Assembly (NCBI RefSeq): GCF_000189535.1
Contig: NC_015145.1
Span: 4,154,001 to 4,218,000 of the forward strand
DNA length: 64,000 nucleotides
Direction: 5' to 3'
Source of the DNA: Pseudarthrobacter phenanthrenivorans Sphe3
GTDB taxonomy: Bacteria > Actinomycetota > Actinomycetes > Actinomycetales > Micrococcaceae
The number at the start of each line of letters is the position of its first letter. The stretch's first letter is position 1. A program made the position numbers and the translations under genes. Positions 41,723-51,297 of the stretch are shown here, in pieces. The notes beneath the pieces were generated by a model. It was given only the letters and a program-made list of their open reading frames with translations. It had not been told where the DNA came from and searched no databases.

Positions 41723-43274
41723 AATCAGCTTCCGCGTGACGACGCAGGAGTCCCTTCCCCGCCAGCACAAGAAAGGTCCTACCTCCAACGCGGACTTGGG
41801 TTCAGCCGTAAGACGCGGGGCCGTGTGGACAGCAGGCAGCACAGTGCTACTGCGCCTGGGCAACATCGCACTCATGGCGGTCGTCGCCAGAATTGTGTCA
41901 CCAAGGGAACTGGGCATCTTCACGCTGGCGGTGACCGTTCATGCGGTGATCGTCAGTGTCGCGGAACTCGGCGTGGCCTCTTCCATTGCACGATCCGATT
42001 TGGATTTCGACCGCATTGCCCCCACAGTGGCCTCGATTTCAATAGTCAGCAGCTTTCTTATGGCTGCACCGATGTTCATTTTCGCTGACAGCATCGCTGC
42101 GGTACTTGGCACGGCAGCGGCTGGCCCGGCCTTGAAAATACTGGCCGTCGGAGTCGCACTCATCGGCCCGTTTGCCGTACCGGGAGCCCAGCTTCAGCGT
42201 GATTTTCGCCAGCACGTGATCTTCTGGGCCTCCGCCATCGCTTTCGTCCCAGGCAGCGCTACTTTGGTTCTCCTTGCCCTCCAAGGCAGCGGACCCGAGG
42301 CCTTCGCCTGGTCGCGGATTGTCGGCCAGGTGGTGATGGGCGTGGTCATCCTGGCGGCAACAGGCAGGCCCTTGGTGCCGCGATTGAACAAGAGCATGAT
42401 GAGGCCTCTTCTCGCCTTCGGGCTGCCGCTTGCGGGAGCAAACCTCCTAAGCCAGGTACTGCTGAACGCCGATTACCTTTTTATCGGCCCGATGTTGGGC
42501 GCCGCCGAACTCGGTATTTATTTCCTCGCCTTCAGTATCGCAATGTGGCCCACTGCAGTGATTGGCTCGATGCTGAACGGACTGGTCCTTCCCGCCATCT
42601 CCGCGGTACGCCGCGATGGCGGGGATATGGCGGGAGCCGTAACGTTGGGCCTAAGGACGGTCGCGCTCATCGCATTCCCTTTGGCGGCGTTCCTTAGTGT
42701 CTTCTCCCTCGAACTGGTGAAAACCATTTACGGACCTGCCTGGCTTCCCGCGGCACCCGTGCTGTCAGTCCTCGCCATCTATGGCGCCGTGTCCGTCGTG
42801 GGACTCTTCCTGGCCAACGTCATCATCGCCAGTGGGCGGACCGGCGTGCTGCTCGGGGTCCAGCTGTGTGCCCTGGCGGTGCTTCTGCCGGGCCTTCCGG
42901 CTGCTATCCACCTGGGCGGCATCCAGGGTGCTGCGCTCATGCACGTCATCGTGGTCGTTGCGGTGACTTCTCCGGTCTATGTCGTCGCCCTGCGGCGCTC
43001 CACTGGACTCCGTATCCCGGCGCTCCTGGCGGCACTACAACTTCCGGCCGCGACAACCGCGTTGACGGGACTGGCCGCATGGCTGGTCACCCTTGCCCTT
43101 GAGGACCCGCTGCTCAAACTCATCGTCGCGGGCAATATCGGCATGTGCGTTTACGCGTTACTCAACTGGCGGGATATCTCCGCTCTGATCCCAGCCAGAT
43201 TCCTTATCCGTCTCGCACGGGTGAAAAGCCACTTCTGCGGCCATCCGAGCAGTCAAGAGAGGAGTTCACAATGA
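41712..43274 (+). CDS. Polysaccharide flippase, Wzx-like (MOP superfamily)
   Basis: 520 residues with 12-14 predicted helices; translocates lipid-linked repeat units across the membrane. AVRRGAVWTAGSTVLLRLGNIALMAVVARIVSPRELGIFTLAVTVHAV and the QLQRDFRQHVIFWASAIAF segment are typical of the Polysacc_synt/TuaB group. Start overlaps the previous gene by 11 bp; end overlaps the next ATG by 4 bp. A basic cytoplasmic tail rich in serine closes the protein. Confidence 0.9.
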   Translation: MTDEISFRVTTQESLPRQHKKGPTSNADLGSAVRRGAVWTAGSTVLLRLGNIALMAVVARIVSPRELGIFTLAVTVHAVIVSVAELGVASSIARSDLDFDRIAPTVASISIVSSFLMAAPMFIFADSIAAVLGTAAAGPALKILAVGVALIGPFAVPGAQLQRDFRQHVIFWASAIAFVPGSATLVLLALQGSGPEAFAWSRIVGQVVMGVVILAATGRPLVPRLNKSMMRPLLAFGLPLAGANLLSQVLLNADYLFIGPMLGAAELGIYFLAFSIAMWPTAVIGSMLNGLVLPAISAVRRDGGDMAGAVTLGLRTVALIAFPLAAFLSVFSLELVKTIYGPAWLPAAPVLSVLAIYGAVSVVGLFLANVIIASGRTGVLLGVQLCALAVLLPGLPAAIHLGGIQGAALMHVIVVVAVTSPVYVVALRRSTGLRIPALLAALQLPAATTALTGLAAWLVTLALEDPLLKLIVAGNIGMCVYALLNWRDISALIPARFLIRLARVKSHFCGHPSSQERSSQ

Positions 43275-44434
43275 GGGTCGGAATCATTTACCCCGTTCCG
43301 GAGCCACTTGCTGCCCTCAACTGGTCCGGTACACCGCATGGCCTCGCTTCCGGGTTCATATCCATGGGAGCCGACGTGGTGCCGCTGGGAGTCAAGGTGC
43401 CGCGGGTTCTGCACGAAGCAGTCGCACTCCTTTCCCACGCTACCGGCCGGCGAGGTGCTGTCGCCGACCGAATGCAAATCCGGCAGTGGGCCAGGACTAA
43501 CGCCCTCAGGGCGTGCATTGCAGAAGCGCTGCCCCTCGACGCCGTCGTTGCCATGGGCACCGAAATGTACGACTTGCCCCGGATCCTGCCGGCAGGTCTT
43601 CCCATCGCGACCTACGACGACGGAACCCTACTGCAGATGTACGCGGACCCCCTGTCCGACATCAGTCAATCGCGGTTCCCCGCCCGGCATGTCAGCCGCT
43701 GGATTGACCGGCAGAAGCGGTCAAGCCGGGCCGCCCACATGTGTTGCGTCAGTACTGACTGGGCTGCAGCGTCTTTCGTGGCGGACTACAACATTCCTTC
43801 CCGGCGCGTTGCGGTTGTAGGTATGGGGCACCGGCCGCGCCGTGGTGTTGCCGGTGTCGTCCGGGACTGGACGGTACCCAGGTTTCTCTTTGTAGGTGTT
43901 GACTGGCAGCGCAAGAACGGTAATGCCGTGCTGGAGGCATTTCGGGAAGTCCGGCACCGGTACCCGGAAGCGACCCTCGACATTGTAGGTAACCATCCGG
44001 CCCTGGACGTCCCAGGCGTCACCGGGCACGGGTTCCTTTCACGTGTGGATGCAGCCGCACAGCAGCGACTTGATTGCCTTTACGCTGGCGCCACCTGCTT
44101 TGTTCTGCCGAGCCGGTTTGATCCCTCGCCGATCGCCTACCTCGAAGCCGCATCTTCCGGACTGCCCGTCATCGCGACTACCAGGGGCGGTGCTGGAAGC
44201 CTATTGAAAGAGGGAGCGCTTGTCGTTGAGCCCAACGACCGGGAGGCACTGGTAGCAGCCATGCTCACCTACTCAGATCCAACCGCAGCCGCCAGAGCCG
44301 GGGCGGCTGCCGCTGACAGTGCGGCGGCATCGTCCTGGACCCACGTCGCCCTCCGCATCGGTGACGCTCTGGGCCTCGACGAGGGCCGCGGAAGCATTAC
44401 GGCGATCGGAACGGAAGGCAAGCACCATGTTTAG
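43271..44434 (+). CDS. Glycosyltransferase, family 4/1 (GT-B)
   Basis: 387 residues. N-terminal VGIIYPVPEPLAALNWSGTPHGLASGF, a central RFLFVGVDWQRKNGNAVLEAFREVRHRYPEATLDIVGNHP, and the C-terminal nucleotide-sugar site CFVLPSRFDPSPIAYLEAASSGLPVIATTRGGAGSLL. Adds one sugar to the lipid-linked repeat unit in the cytoplasm. GAGGAG ribosome-binding site; ATG overlaps the flippase stop. The frame extends upstream, but that part is inside the flippase gene. Confidence 0.9.
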   Translation: MRVGIIYPVPEPLAALNWSGTPHGLASGFISMGADVVPLGVKVPRVLHEAVALLSHATGRRGAVADRMQIRQWARTNALRACIAEALPLDAVVAMGTEMYDLPRILPAGLPIATYDDGTLLQMYADPLSDISQSRFPARHVSRWIDRQKRSSRAAHMCCVSTDWAAASFVADYNIPSRRVAVVGMGHRPRRGVAGVVRDWTVPRFLFVGVDWQRKNGNAVLEAFREVRHRYPEATLDIVGNHPALDVPGVTGHGFLSRVDAAAQQRLDCLYAGATCFVLPSRFDPSPIAYLEAASSGLPVIATTRGGAGSLLKEGALVVEPNDREALVAAMLTYSDPTAAARAGAAAADSAAASSWTHVALRIGDALGLDEGRGSITAIGTEGKHHV

Positions 44435-45500
44435 GCGTGTCCGGCAGGGACTGGGCGACCGCCAACCCGAGGTCCTGGTCATCGTCCCGTGCTACAACTA
44501 CGGTCGCTACCTTGAGTCCTGCGTCGTGAGCCTGCTGTCCCAAAAAGGTGTCTCAGTCCGGGTCCACATTCTCGACGACGCTTCAACCGACGGGAGTGAC
44601 GAGGCTGCTCAAGCGATGGCGGACCGGGACCCGCGCGTCCAAGTGACGCTGCACCCCAGCAACCGCGGACATATCGCAACCTATAACGAAGGGCTCGTGG
44701 CTGCCGACTCAGACTACGTAGTGCTGCTGTCCGCTGATGACATGCTCGCACCCGGCGCTCTGGCACGCGCCACCGACCTGATGGGCGCCTTTCCTTCCGT
44801 GGGCTTGGTTTACGGCCATCCTCAAGCCTTCGAATCGGAGCCGGCTCCAGAGACCGGCCGGCTCCGGAACTGGTCGATATGGCAAGGGGACCGCTGGATC
44901 GCCGCCCAGTGCAGGCGGGGACTCAGCATCATCAGCAGCCCGGAGGCCGTGGTCCGGACATCCGTTCAGCACAGGGTGGGTTACTACAATCCGGAACTGC
45001 CGCATTCGGGTGATCTCGAGATGTGGCTTCGGATCGCGGACGTTTCAGGGGTGGGGCGAATCAACGGGGTCGACCAGGCATACCGTCGCGTGCACCCAGC
45101 CAGCATGATGTCAACCAATTACGGCACCCTGCAAGCAGATCTGGAACACCGGGTTAGGGCCTACGAGTCCTTCTTTGCCGGCACTGCACTCGGTACCACC
45201 AGGAGTGAACAGCTGCGGCGGGTCGTAATAAGGCGGATGGCGGCGGAAGCACTGGAATGGTCAGCGGCATCGTGCCAAGCAGGCAATGTACCCGTCGATG
45301 AAATAGACAAAGCCGTTTCCTTCGCTCTTGAGATCTATCCAGAGGCGGCGTCATCGCCAGCCTACATGGACTACCAGTACCGCTCGGGGTCCGCGGGAAC
45401 ACCGGACCTGGCCATGGCGGTGGGCGCTTGGCGGGGGTCCATCCAACGCGACTTTGGCCCCCGTCTCCGGTGGCGCCAATGGAGGAGATATGGAATCTAA
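44427..45500 (+). CDS. Glycosyltransferase family 2 (GT-A)
   Basis: 357 residues. Classic GT2 start LVIVPCYNYGRYLESCVVSLLSQKGVSVRVHILDDASTDGSDE, acceptor-metal motif DYVVLLSADDML, and a later HSGDLEMWLRIADVS. ATG 44427 overlaps the previous gene by 8 bp and has GGAAGG upstream. The sugar donor is unknown. Confidence 0.9.
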   Translation: MFRRVRQGLGDRQPEVLVIVPCYNYGRYLESCVVSLLSQKGVSVRVHILDDASTDGSDEAAQAMADRDPRVQVTLHPSNRGHIATYNEGLVAADSDYVVLLSADDMLAPGALARATDLMGAFPSVGLVYGHPQAFESEPAPETGRLRNWSIWQGDRWIAAQCRRGLSIISSPEAVVRTSVQHRVGYYNPELPHSGDLEMWLRIADVSGVGRINGVDQAYRRVHPASMMSTNYGTLQADLEHRVRAYESFFAGTALGTTRSEQLRRVVIRRMAAEALEWSAASCQAGNVPVDEIDKAVSFALEIYPEAASSPAYMDYQYRSGSAGTPDLAMAVGAWRGSIQRDFGPRLRWRQWRRYGI

Positions 45501-46389
45501 AAAGCGTGGCCTCGTTGTCGTCACCCCCAGCTATGCCCCGGACAGCGAACTCTGTCGCGATCTGAACCGATCTGTCCTGCAATGGACACCCCCGGACGTC
45601 CAGCACCACATCATCGTGCCCCATCAGGATCTCGGGGTCTTCCGCATGCTTGCCAACAACAGAACAGTCATCCACGACGATAGAGAGTTCCTGTCGTCCA
45701 CAATCAGGAGACTGCCGTTACTGAACCTATGGATGAACAAGAGGCGACCATGGCTTCCTGTCCGCGGTTGGATCACTCAGCAACTGCTTAAGCTCTCTGC
45801 CGCAGCAACTCTGGACGCGGAAGCCATCCTGCTGGTGGATTCCGACATGGTCTTCGTCTCCAGCACCGGATTGAAATCCTTCCAGCAGAACGGGGCACCC
45901 GTGCTCTACCGGAAGCCCGGAGCTGTCCATTCGGGACTGCCCAGACACCGGCAGTGGCTGGAATCGGCGCACCACCTGCTGGGGTTGGAACAGCCCGGCC
46001 CGGAGGATCTGACGGACTACATCTGCTGGCCCTGCGCTTGGGATCCCAGAACGGTCCGGTCCATGCTCCGTCGAGTGGAAGACGTAACAGGGCTCCCATG
46101 GCAGTCAGCCATAGCATGCCAACTTCATTTCTCCGAGATGATGCTCTACGGCGCCTACGTTGACGGGGTCCTGGGTGGTGCACCGGCTACGACGTCTTCA
46201 ATGAACAGTGTCATCTACTCTGCGGAGACACCACTGAGCCCTGCTGAAATCAGCGCCCTGCTCAATAGGGCCACTGGAACCGTGCAAGCGGTAATGATCT
46301 CCGCCAAGTCCGGGATTGCCTACGACGTCCGAGCAAAGGCGCTGCAGGAATATGCGGACTCCAGCAGCAGAGCCGGAGGCTTGCAGTGA
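45490..46389 (+). CDS. DUF6492-family glycosyltransferase-like protein
   Basis: 299 residues; the start KKRGLVVVTPSYAPDSELCRDLNRSVLQWTPPDVQHHIIVPHQDL and the VDSDMVFV (DxD-like) motif mark a nucleotide-diphospho-sugar transferase fold of the DUF6492 group, found in actinobacterial polysaccharide loci. GGAGGAG ribosome-binding site lies within the end of the previous gene, with an 11-bp overlap. Activity is presumed, not established. Confidence 0.82.
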   Translation: MESKKRGLVVVTPSYAPDSELCRDLNRSVLQWTPPDVQHHIIVPHQDLGVFRMLANNRTVIHDDREFLSSTIRRLPLLNLWMNKRRPWLPVRGWITQQLLKLSAAATLDAEAILLVDSDMVFVSSTGLKSFQQNGAPVLYRKPGAVHSGLPRHRQWLESAHHLLGLEQPGPEDLTDYICWPCAWDPRTVRSMLRRVEDVTGLPWQSAIACQLHFSEMMLYGAYVDGVLGGAPATTSSMNSVIYSAETPLSPAEISALLNRATGTVQAVMISAKSGIAYDVRAKALQEYADSSSRAGGLQ

Positions 46390-47657
46390 CTTCGATACAG
46401 CGTGTCCTCTGGGGTCTTTGGCCGCTGTACCGGGCTCAGGGGATAGCCGGTGTAACCACGACTGTGGCACGCCAAGTCGTGAACAAGATTAACGAGCACA
46501 TGGATCTTGTCTCCGCTGATCTGCCCGTGCGGCCTGAAGACCTCGCAGACTCCAGTGCCCTTCCTCGGGGAATCACGGGTGAAGCACGGGAGGGAAAACT
46601 GCGAATTGGCTGGGTGTGCGCCCCGCCAGCCGGTGGTTCAGGTGGCCACACCACCCTGTTCCGAATGGTTGAAATGGCCGAGCAACGCGGCCACCAGTGC
46701 ACGCTCTTCCTCTACGACCGGAACTCGGACGACGTCCACCGCCATGAAGCGATCATCAGACGGCACTGGAAGAATCTCAAGGCAGACATCCGCAGTGCCA
46801 CCACGGGAATGGACGGTATGGATGCCGTCATCGCCAGTTCCTGGGGTTCGGCGCACGTGGTGGCTAGTCGCGCGCCGAAAACGGCCAACAAGTTCTATTT
46901 CATACAAGACTTCGAACCGTACTTCTATCCGCGGGGCGCCCTCTACACCTTTGCAGAGGACACTTACCGGTTCGGGTTCACCAACATCGTGTTGGGCGAG
47001 ATGGTTGCCTCCAGGCTTCGCGCAGAAATCGGCATTGAACCCGACACGGTGGTGCCGTTCGGCTGTGATGATGGGGAGTACCGGCTACTGCGCCGGGATG
47101 GCGCCTCCACACCTCGCGCCGGAGTGGTTTACTACGCCAAACGCTCGGTGGATCGGCGCGGCTACCTGCTGGCCAAACTTGCGCTGGAGAGGTTCCACCA
47201 TGATCACCCGGAACATGAAATTCACGTTTTCGGCGACCGGGTGTCTGGGTGGTCGGTTCCGGTGACGAATCATGGGTCTTTGACGCCAAGGGATCTGAAC
47301 GTCCTCTACAACCGGACGATTGCCAGCCTCACATTTTCCTTCACCAACATCAGCCTTGTTGCGGAGGAGTTGATGGCGGCGGGAAACGTCCCTGTTCTGA
47401 ACGATCACGACTTTGCCCAGGCGGACCTATTCGCCCCTTATGCGATGTGGACGAGACCGAACCCCGCGGCGATGGCCCGGGCCTTGTCCGCAGCGGTCAC
47501 AGCACCGGATATCGAAGAACGGGCCCGGCTTCTCAATGCATCAGCCCGCCGCGGCTGGACCACGACAGCAGTCACGGTCTCCGAAACAATCGAGCGTGTC
47601 TGCGCTTTTCCGCAGTCCCGAACGGCTGACACCCAATTCGTGGAGCCACAACAATGA
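46386..47657 (+). CDS. WsaF-like glycosyltransferase (GT4-type)
   Basis: 423 residues, with N-terminal helical segment then LRIGWVCAPPAGGSGGHTTLFRMVEMAEQRGHQCTLFLYD, YFIQDFEPYFYPRGALYTFAEDTYRFGF and a C-terminal SFTNISLVAEELMAAGNVPVLND. These match the rhamnosyl/glycan transferase WsaF family of S-layer glycan loci by recall. GTG start overlaps the DUF6492 stop. One of several chain-building enzymes of the operon. Confidence 0.84.
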   Translation: MTSIQRVLWGLWPLYRAQGIAGVTTTVARQVVNKINEHMDLVSADLPVRPEDLADSSALPRGITGEAREGKLRIGWVCAPPAGGSGGHTTLFRMVEMAEQRGHQCTLFLYDRNSDDVHRHEAIIRRHWKNLKADIRSATTGMDGMDAVIASSWGSAHVVASRAPKTANKFYFIQDFEPYFYPRGALYTFAEDTYRFGFTNIVLGEMVASRLRAEIGIEPDTVVPFGCDDGEYRLLRRDGASTPRAGVVYYAKRSVDRRGYLLAKLALERFHHDHPEHEIHVFGDRVSGWSVPVTNHGSLTPRDLNVLYNRTIASLTFSFTNISLVAEELMAAGNVPVLNDHDFAQADLFAPYAMWTRPNPAAMARALSAAVTAPDIEERARLLNASARRGWTTTAVTVSETIERVCAFPQSRTADTQFVEPQQ

Positions 47658-49087
47658 ACAGTGTGGGGTGGGCTGGGAGGGCTTCGGGAGGAAGTTCAGC
47701 AGTGGCACTTGAGGTCCGCGGCCGCCCGCAAGTTCCTTTGATCGTGCGGGCCATGGCCTTCTGCATCTTCTTTTTCCCGTCTTCGATGGTGTTCAAGCCC
47801 ATTGGGGCTGCCGGAACCGCCCCGATGATCCTGGCCCTGCTCGTTTTCGGGCTGTGGCTCTCCAGTGTCCTTTTTGGCCTGCACGACCCGCTCAGCGTCA
47901 AGCATCCAGGACGCCTGGCAGTGGGTGTCCTTTTCCTGGCCACAAGTGCTTCATATGTTGCTCTCTACGCGGGAATCACTGGCGGAAGTACCGAATTGGC
48001 CCGGGCATCTGCGGACCGCTGGATGCTTCTGCTACTGGCCAGTGCCGGCGTTGTCATTGTCGTGGGTGAGGTGATACGGACAATGGACGATGCGATGGTG
48101 TTTCTTCGCGCGCTGCTAGCGGGTGCCAGCTTTTGCAGTCTGGTGGCGGTTGTGCAATTCACCCTCCAGTTGAACCCGATGGAATGGTTCCGCGTAGCGA
48201 TGCCCGGATTTGACTACAACGGCGGTGACACACCTTTTCAATCCCGCGGGGCGCTGCTTCGCGTTGCCGGCAGCACGTTCCACTCCATTGAATTGGCTGT
48301 CGTGTCTGCCATGCTCCTGCCACTGTCCATCTGGCGCGTGATTTACGACCAACGCGGGCACCTTATAGGCCGGGTACTTGGGCCGGCCCTGCTCATCTTC
48401 GCTATTGCATCCACAGTGTCCCGTTCTGGAATTCTCGGGCTGCTTGCCGGGCTCGTGATCTTCATTCCATTCCTTCCCAGCATTCCCCGGTTGTGGGCAC
48501 TGCTGGGAGCTCCGGTAGCACTGGCAGCCCTGTTCCTCGGAGTGCCCGGACTGGTTAGTACGCTCACAGGCACTGTCACCACATCCAGCTCGGACCCGTC
48601 GATTACGACACGGACCAACAACTTCCCCCGGGTCGAGGCGATGGTGTCCGAACGCCCCTGGCTGGGTCTCGGCCCGGGGAACTACGTTGCGGACACCGCG
48701 ATCCATATCCTAGACAACCAGTATCTGAACGCAGCCGTCACCCAGGGAATTATAGGGCTGGTGGCCATCATCATCTATTTGACGTTGCCGGGCGTCAGCA
48801 CTGTCATGGCCGCGCGTGCCACCGCCGATCCGCAGCTCAGGTCCTTAGCGGGCGCCGTCGGCGCGGGAGCCCTGGTGGCGGCCGTATGTTCTCTGACTTT
48901 CGATTCCATGTCATTCCCGGTTTTTGCTCTCACCTATCCCGTTCTAGTCGGGCTGGGCGGGGCGGTATGGGTGATGGTCAAGCGCGAGAAGACGGCAGAT
49001 TCACTGAATGAGCTTGGTTTTTTGAGACCTGTTCCTGACACGGGACCAGGTCAGCCCCTGAGAGGAGACATCCCATGGACCCGCTAG
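47654..49087 (+). CDS. O-antigen polymerase/ligase-like membrane protein (Wzy-like)
   Basis: 477 residues with about 11-12 helices and one large extracytoplasmic loop (TTSSSDPSITTRTNNFPRVEAMVSERPWLGLGPGNYVADTAIHILDNQYLNAAVTQGIIGL), the O-antigen_lig/Wzy_C pattern with the conserved R..xx..W.G.G.GN motif. It would polymerise repeat units outside the membrane. Neighbours a flippase and a chain-length protein, completing a Wzx/Wzy set. Confidence 0.9.
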   Translation: MNSVGWAGRASGGSSAVALEVRGRPQVPLIVRAMAFCIFFFPSSMVFKPIGAAGTAPMILALLVFGLWLSSVLFGLHDPLSVKHPGRLAVGVLFLATSASYVALYAGITGGSTELARASADRWMLLLLASAGVVIVVGEVIRTMDDAMVFLRALLAGASFCSLVAVVQFTLQLNPMEWFRVAMPGFDYNGGDTPFQSRGALLRVAGSTFHSIELAVVSAMLLPLSIWRVIYDQRGHLIGRVLGPALLIFAIASTVSRSGILGLLAGLVIFIPFLPSIPRLWALLGAPVALAALFLGVPGLVSTLTGTVTTSSSDPSITTRTNNFPRVEAMVSERPWLGLGPGNYVADTAIHILDNQYLNAAVTQGIIGLVAIIIYLTLPGVSTVMAARATADPQLRSLAGAVGAGALVAAVCSLTFDSMSFPVFALTYPVLVGLGGAVWVMVKREKTADSLNELGFLRPVPDTGPGQPLRGDIPWTR

Positions 49088-49911
49088 CAGTCGTGAGGAC
49101 CATTTGGCGGCATCGAATCGTTTCGATCCCAATCGTAGTGCTGACAGCACTGGCCGCCCTTTATGTCTTCCAGTTTGCCCCCCGGTCCTACGAATCGTCG
49201 TCGACGTTTGCGATGATCAACCCAGACATACCGACCGAACTGGACATGATCAAGCACCCCGAGCTGAAGGACTTGAATAACAAGAATCCGTATTTGCGTT
49301 CCTCAGATCCTTCATTGATCGTCCAGGTTTTGTTGACCCGGCTCAACGACGCATCCACAGCTGATCTACTCATCGAAAAGGGTTTGAGCGACCAGTACAC
49401 GGTCAGCCGTGGCGTAGGTGGTTTGAACGGCTTCCTGGTGGACATCACTGGTGAGGGCGAAACACCGGAGAAGTCCATTGCTACGACGCAGGCACTGGGT
49501 CAACTGCTGCAGGAATACCTGTATGAGGCACAGAAGGTCAACGAGGCCGACGACGTCTACCTCTTTTCCGCTCTCGTGGTCGCTACCCCTGATAAAGCCA
49601 CTGAACAATTCTCCAGCCGGCTTCGCGCCCTGATCGTTGTGTTCCTCAGTGGAGTGGTGACAATGTTTGGCGCGGTCTCAGTGGCACGATCGCTGGCAGC
49701 GGCCAAGGAGCGCCGTCTGCTGTTATCCGACAAAGCAGCCAACAGAAGGAAACGCCCCAAAGGTGGTCGCGACAGCAGCGAAGCGGAAGACCCTGCAGTC
49801 ACGGCCGAGTCAATAGCGCTGGTCAATCAACTCGAAAGCGGGCTTGACCTGAATGAGCCAAAAACGCTCGACACGCGTATAGGACGACGCTTGTCCGGGG
49901 TCAAGCAATGA
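49075..49911 (+). CDS. Chain-length determinant, Wzz/YveK-type, without kinase domain
   Basis: 278 residues with two membrane helices (IVSIPIVVLTALAALYVFQFA near 14-34 and LRALIVVFLSGVVTMFGAVSVARSL near 188-212), and an extracytoplasmic segment between them. The cytoplasmic tail is basic then acidic (NRRKRPKGGRDSSEAEDPAVTAES). It sets polymer length. No tyrosine-kinase (BY-kinase) partner is encoded nearby. GAGAGGAG ribosome-binding site, 13-bp overlap with the polymerase gene. Confidence 0.84.
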   Translation: MDPLAVVRTIWRHRIVSIPIVVLTALAALYVFQFAPRSYESSSTFAMINPDIPTELDMIKHPELKDLNNKNPYLRSSDPSLIVQVLLTRLNDASTADLLIEKGLSDQYTVSRGVGGLNGFLVDITGEGETPEKSIATTQALGQLLQEYLYEAQKVNEADDVYLFSALVVATPDKATEQFSSRLRALIVVFLSGVVTMFGAVSVARSLAAAKERRLLLSDKAANRRKRPKGGRDSSEAEDPAVTAESIALVNQLESGLDLNEPKTLDTRIGRRLSGVKQ

Positions 49912-51200
49912 CAACTGAGTCCGTACCCGACGCCTTGCGACTGGGATACCTTGTTCCTGAGTTTCCGGGCCAGACGCACGGTTTTTTCTGGCGCGAACTA
50001 GGGGTCCTGAAGCAGCTAGGTGTCTCACCAGGTGTCGTCTCAACCCGGCATCCAGGCAGGAATGCTTCCAGGAATGACTGGGGGGAACACGCTGCGTCGA
50101 TCACCCCGTATCTGGCCTCGGTCTCCGTGCCGGCGTTCCTTTCCTGCGTGCGGGAACTCCGCGCCCTGACACCCGGCAGGCTGGCAGAGGTCCTCCGGCA
50201 TGCCGCCCGCATGTCAAAGGTTGGAGACCGGGCACCCCGCTTTGCCCGGCCTCGCGGGTTTATCACCCAGCTCGTATGGCTGGCCCTCGGAGCGAGGTTG
50301 TCTGGCCTGGCAAGGGAACAGGACTGGCAGCATGTGCACGTGCACTCCTGCGGTAACGCAGCCTACATTGCCCTGTACGCCCGGCTCCTTTCCGGGCTGC
50401 CATACAGCCTGACCCTGCATGGGCCACTTGCCGACTATGGAGGCAATCAGGAGTATAAGTGGTCCAATGCCGCCTTTGCGCTCGTCATAACAGAACAACT
50501 AGAGGGCCAAGTCCGACAGTCACTGAGAACCGCACTGCCTACCGTCAGGGTGGCTCCCATGGGTGTGGATGTGAATGTATTCAAAAGGAGCCAACCATAC
50601 GTTCCGTGGACTGCACCCGGGACATTCCGGATCTTCTCCTGCGGCCGCCTTAATCCAAGCAAGGGCCACGACGTTCTCCTGGCCGCGGTCAGGATGCTGG
50701 TTGAAAATGGTGCCGATGTGCAACTTGTCATCGCCGGCGAGGATGAGGCCGGCGGGAGGGGATATCGCCAAGTAATCGAACGCCTGATCGACAACATGGG
50801 CCTCCAGGACCGTGTGCGGCTCCTCGGTTGCGTGCCAGACAAGGTGATCCGGCAGGAATTAAGCTTGGCGCACGTATTTACTTTGGCCAGCCATGCTGAG
50901 CCGCTTGGCGTAGCGATCATGGAAGCGATGAGCATGGGGCTTCCTGTAGTGGCCACGGCTGCTGGTGGGGTTTCCGAGCTAGTGGTGCCCGGTCGGACCG
51001 GAGTCCTAGTCAAGTCTGGCGACCCGGGATCACTGGCGGAGGGGTTGGTTCAACTGATGGGCGATCCCCTGTTGTGCGCGAACATGGGCCAAGCCGGGCG
51101 CCAGCGTGCCACCACCCTTTTCAGCTACCGCCGAAGCGCCGAAGTGCTTGTCCAAATGGCGCGGGCCGGGGTGGTCCTGAACGCGGAACCAAACAGCTGA
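49908..51200 (+). CDS. Glycosyltransferase family 4 (WcaL/EpsD-like)
   Basis: 430 residues. LRLGYLVPEFPGQTHGFFWRELGVLKQLG, HVHVHSCGNAAYIALYARLLSGLPYSLTLHGP, FRIFSCGRLNPSKGHDVLLAAVRML and the sugar-nucleotide site FTLASHAEPLGVAIMEAMSMGLPVVATAAGGVSELV make it a colanic-acid-type GT4 enzyme. ATG overlaps the Wzz-like stop. Last glycosyltransferase of the rightward operon. Confidence 0.92.
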   Translation: MTTESVPDALRLGYLVPEFPGQTHGFFWRELGVLKQLGVSPGVVSTRHPGRNASRNDWGEHAASITPYLASVSVPAFLSCVRELRALTPGRLAEVLRHAARMSKVGDRAPRFARPRGFITQLVWLALGARLSGLAREQDWQHVHVHSCGNAAYIALYARLLSGLPYSLTLHGPLADYGGNQEYKWSNAAFALVITEQLEGQVRQSLRTALPTVRVAPMGVDVNVFKRSQPYVPWTAPGTFRIFSCGRLNPSKGHDVLLAAVRMLVENGADVQLVIAGEDEAGGRGYRQVIERLIDNMGLQDRVRLLGCVPDKVIRQELSLAHVFTLASHAEPLGVAIMEAMSMGLPVVATAAGGVSELVVPGRTGVLVKSGDPGSLAEGLVQLMGDPLLCANMGQAGRQRATTLFSYRRSAEVLVQMARAGVVLNAEPNS

Positions 51201-51297
51201 AGGAGGCGTTCAGTTCCTCACCGCTGCCCATTCTGAAACAGGTCAATTTCTCCGTTTGGTCCGTTCAGCCCACCCATAATTGCCAGCAGGAGTTCAT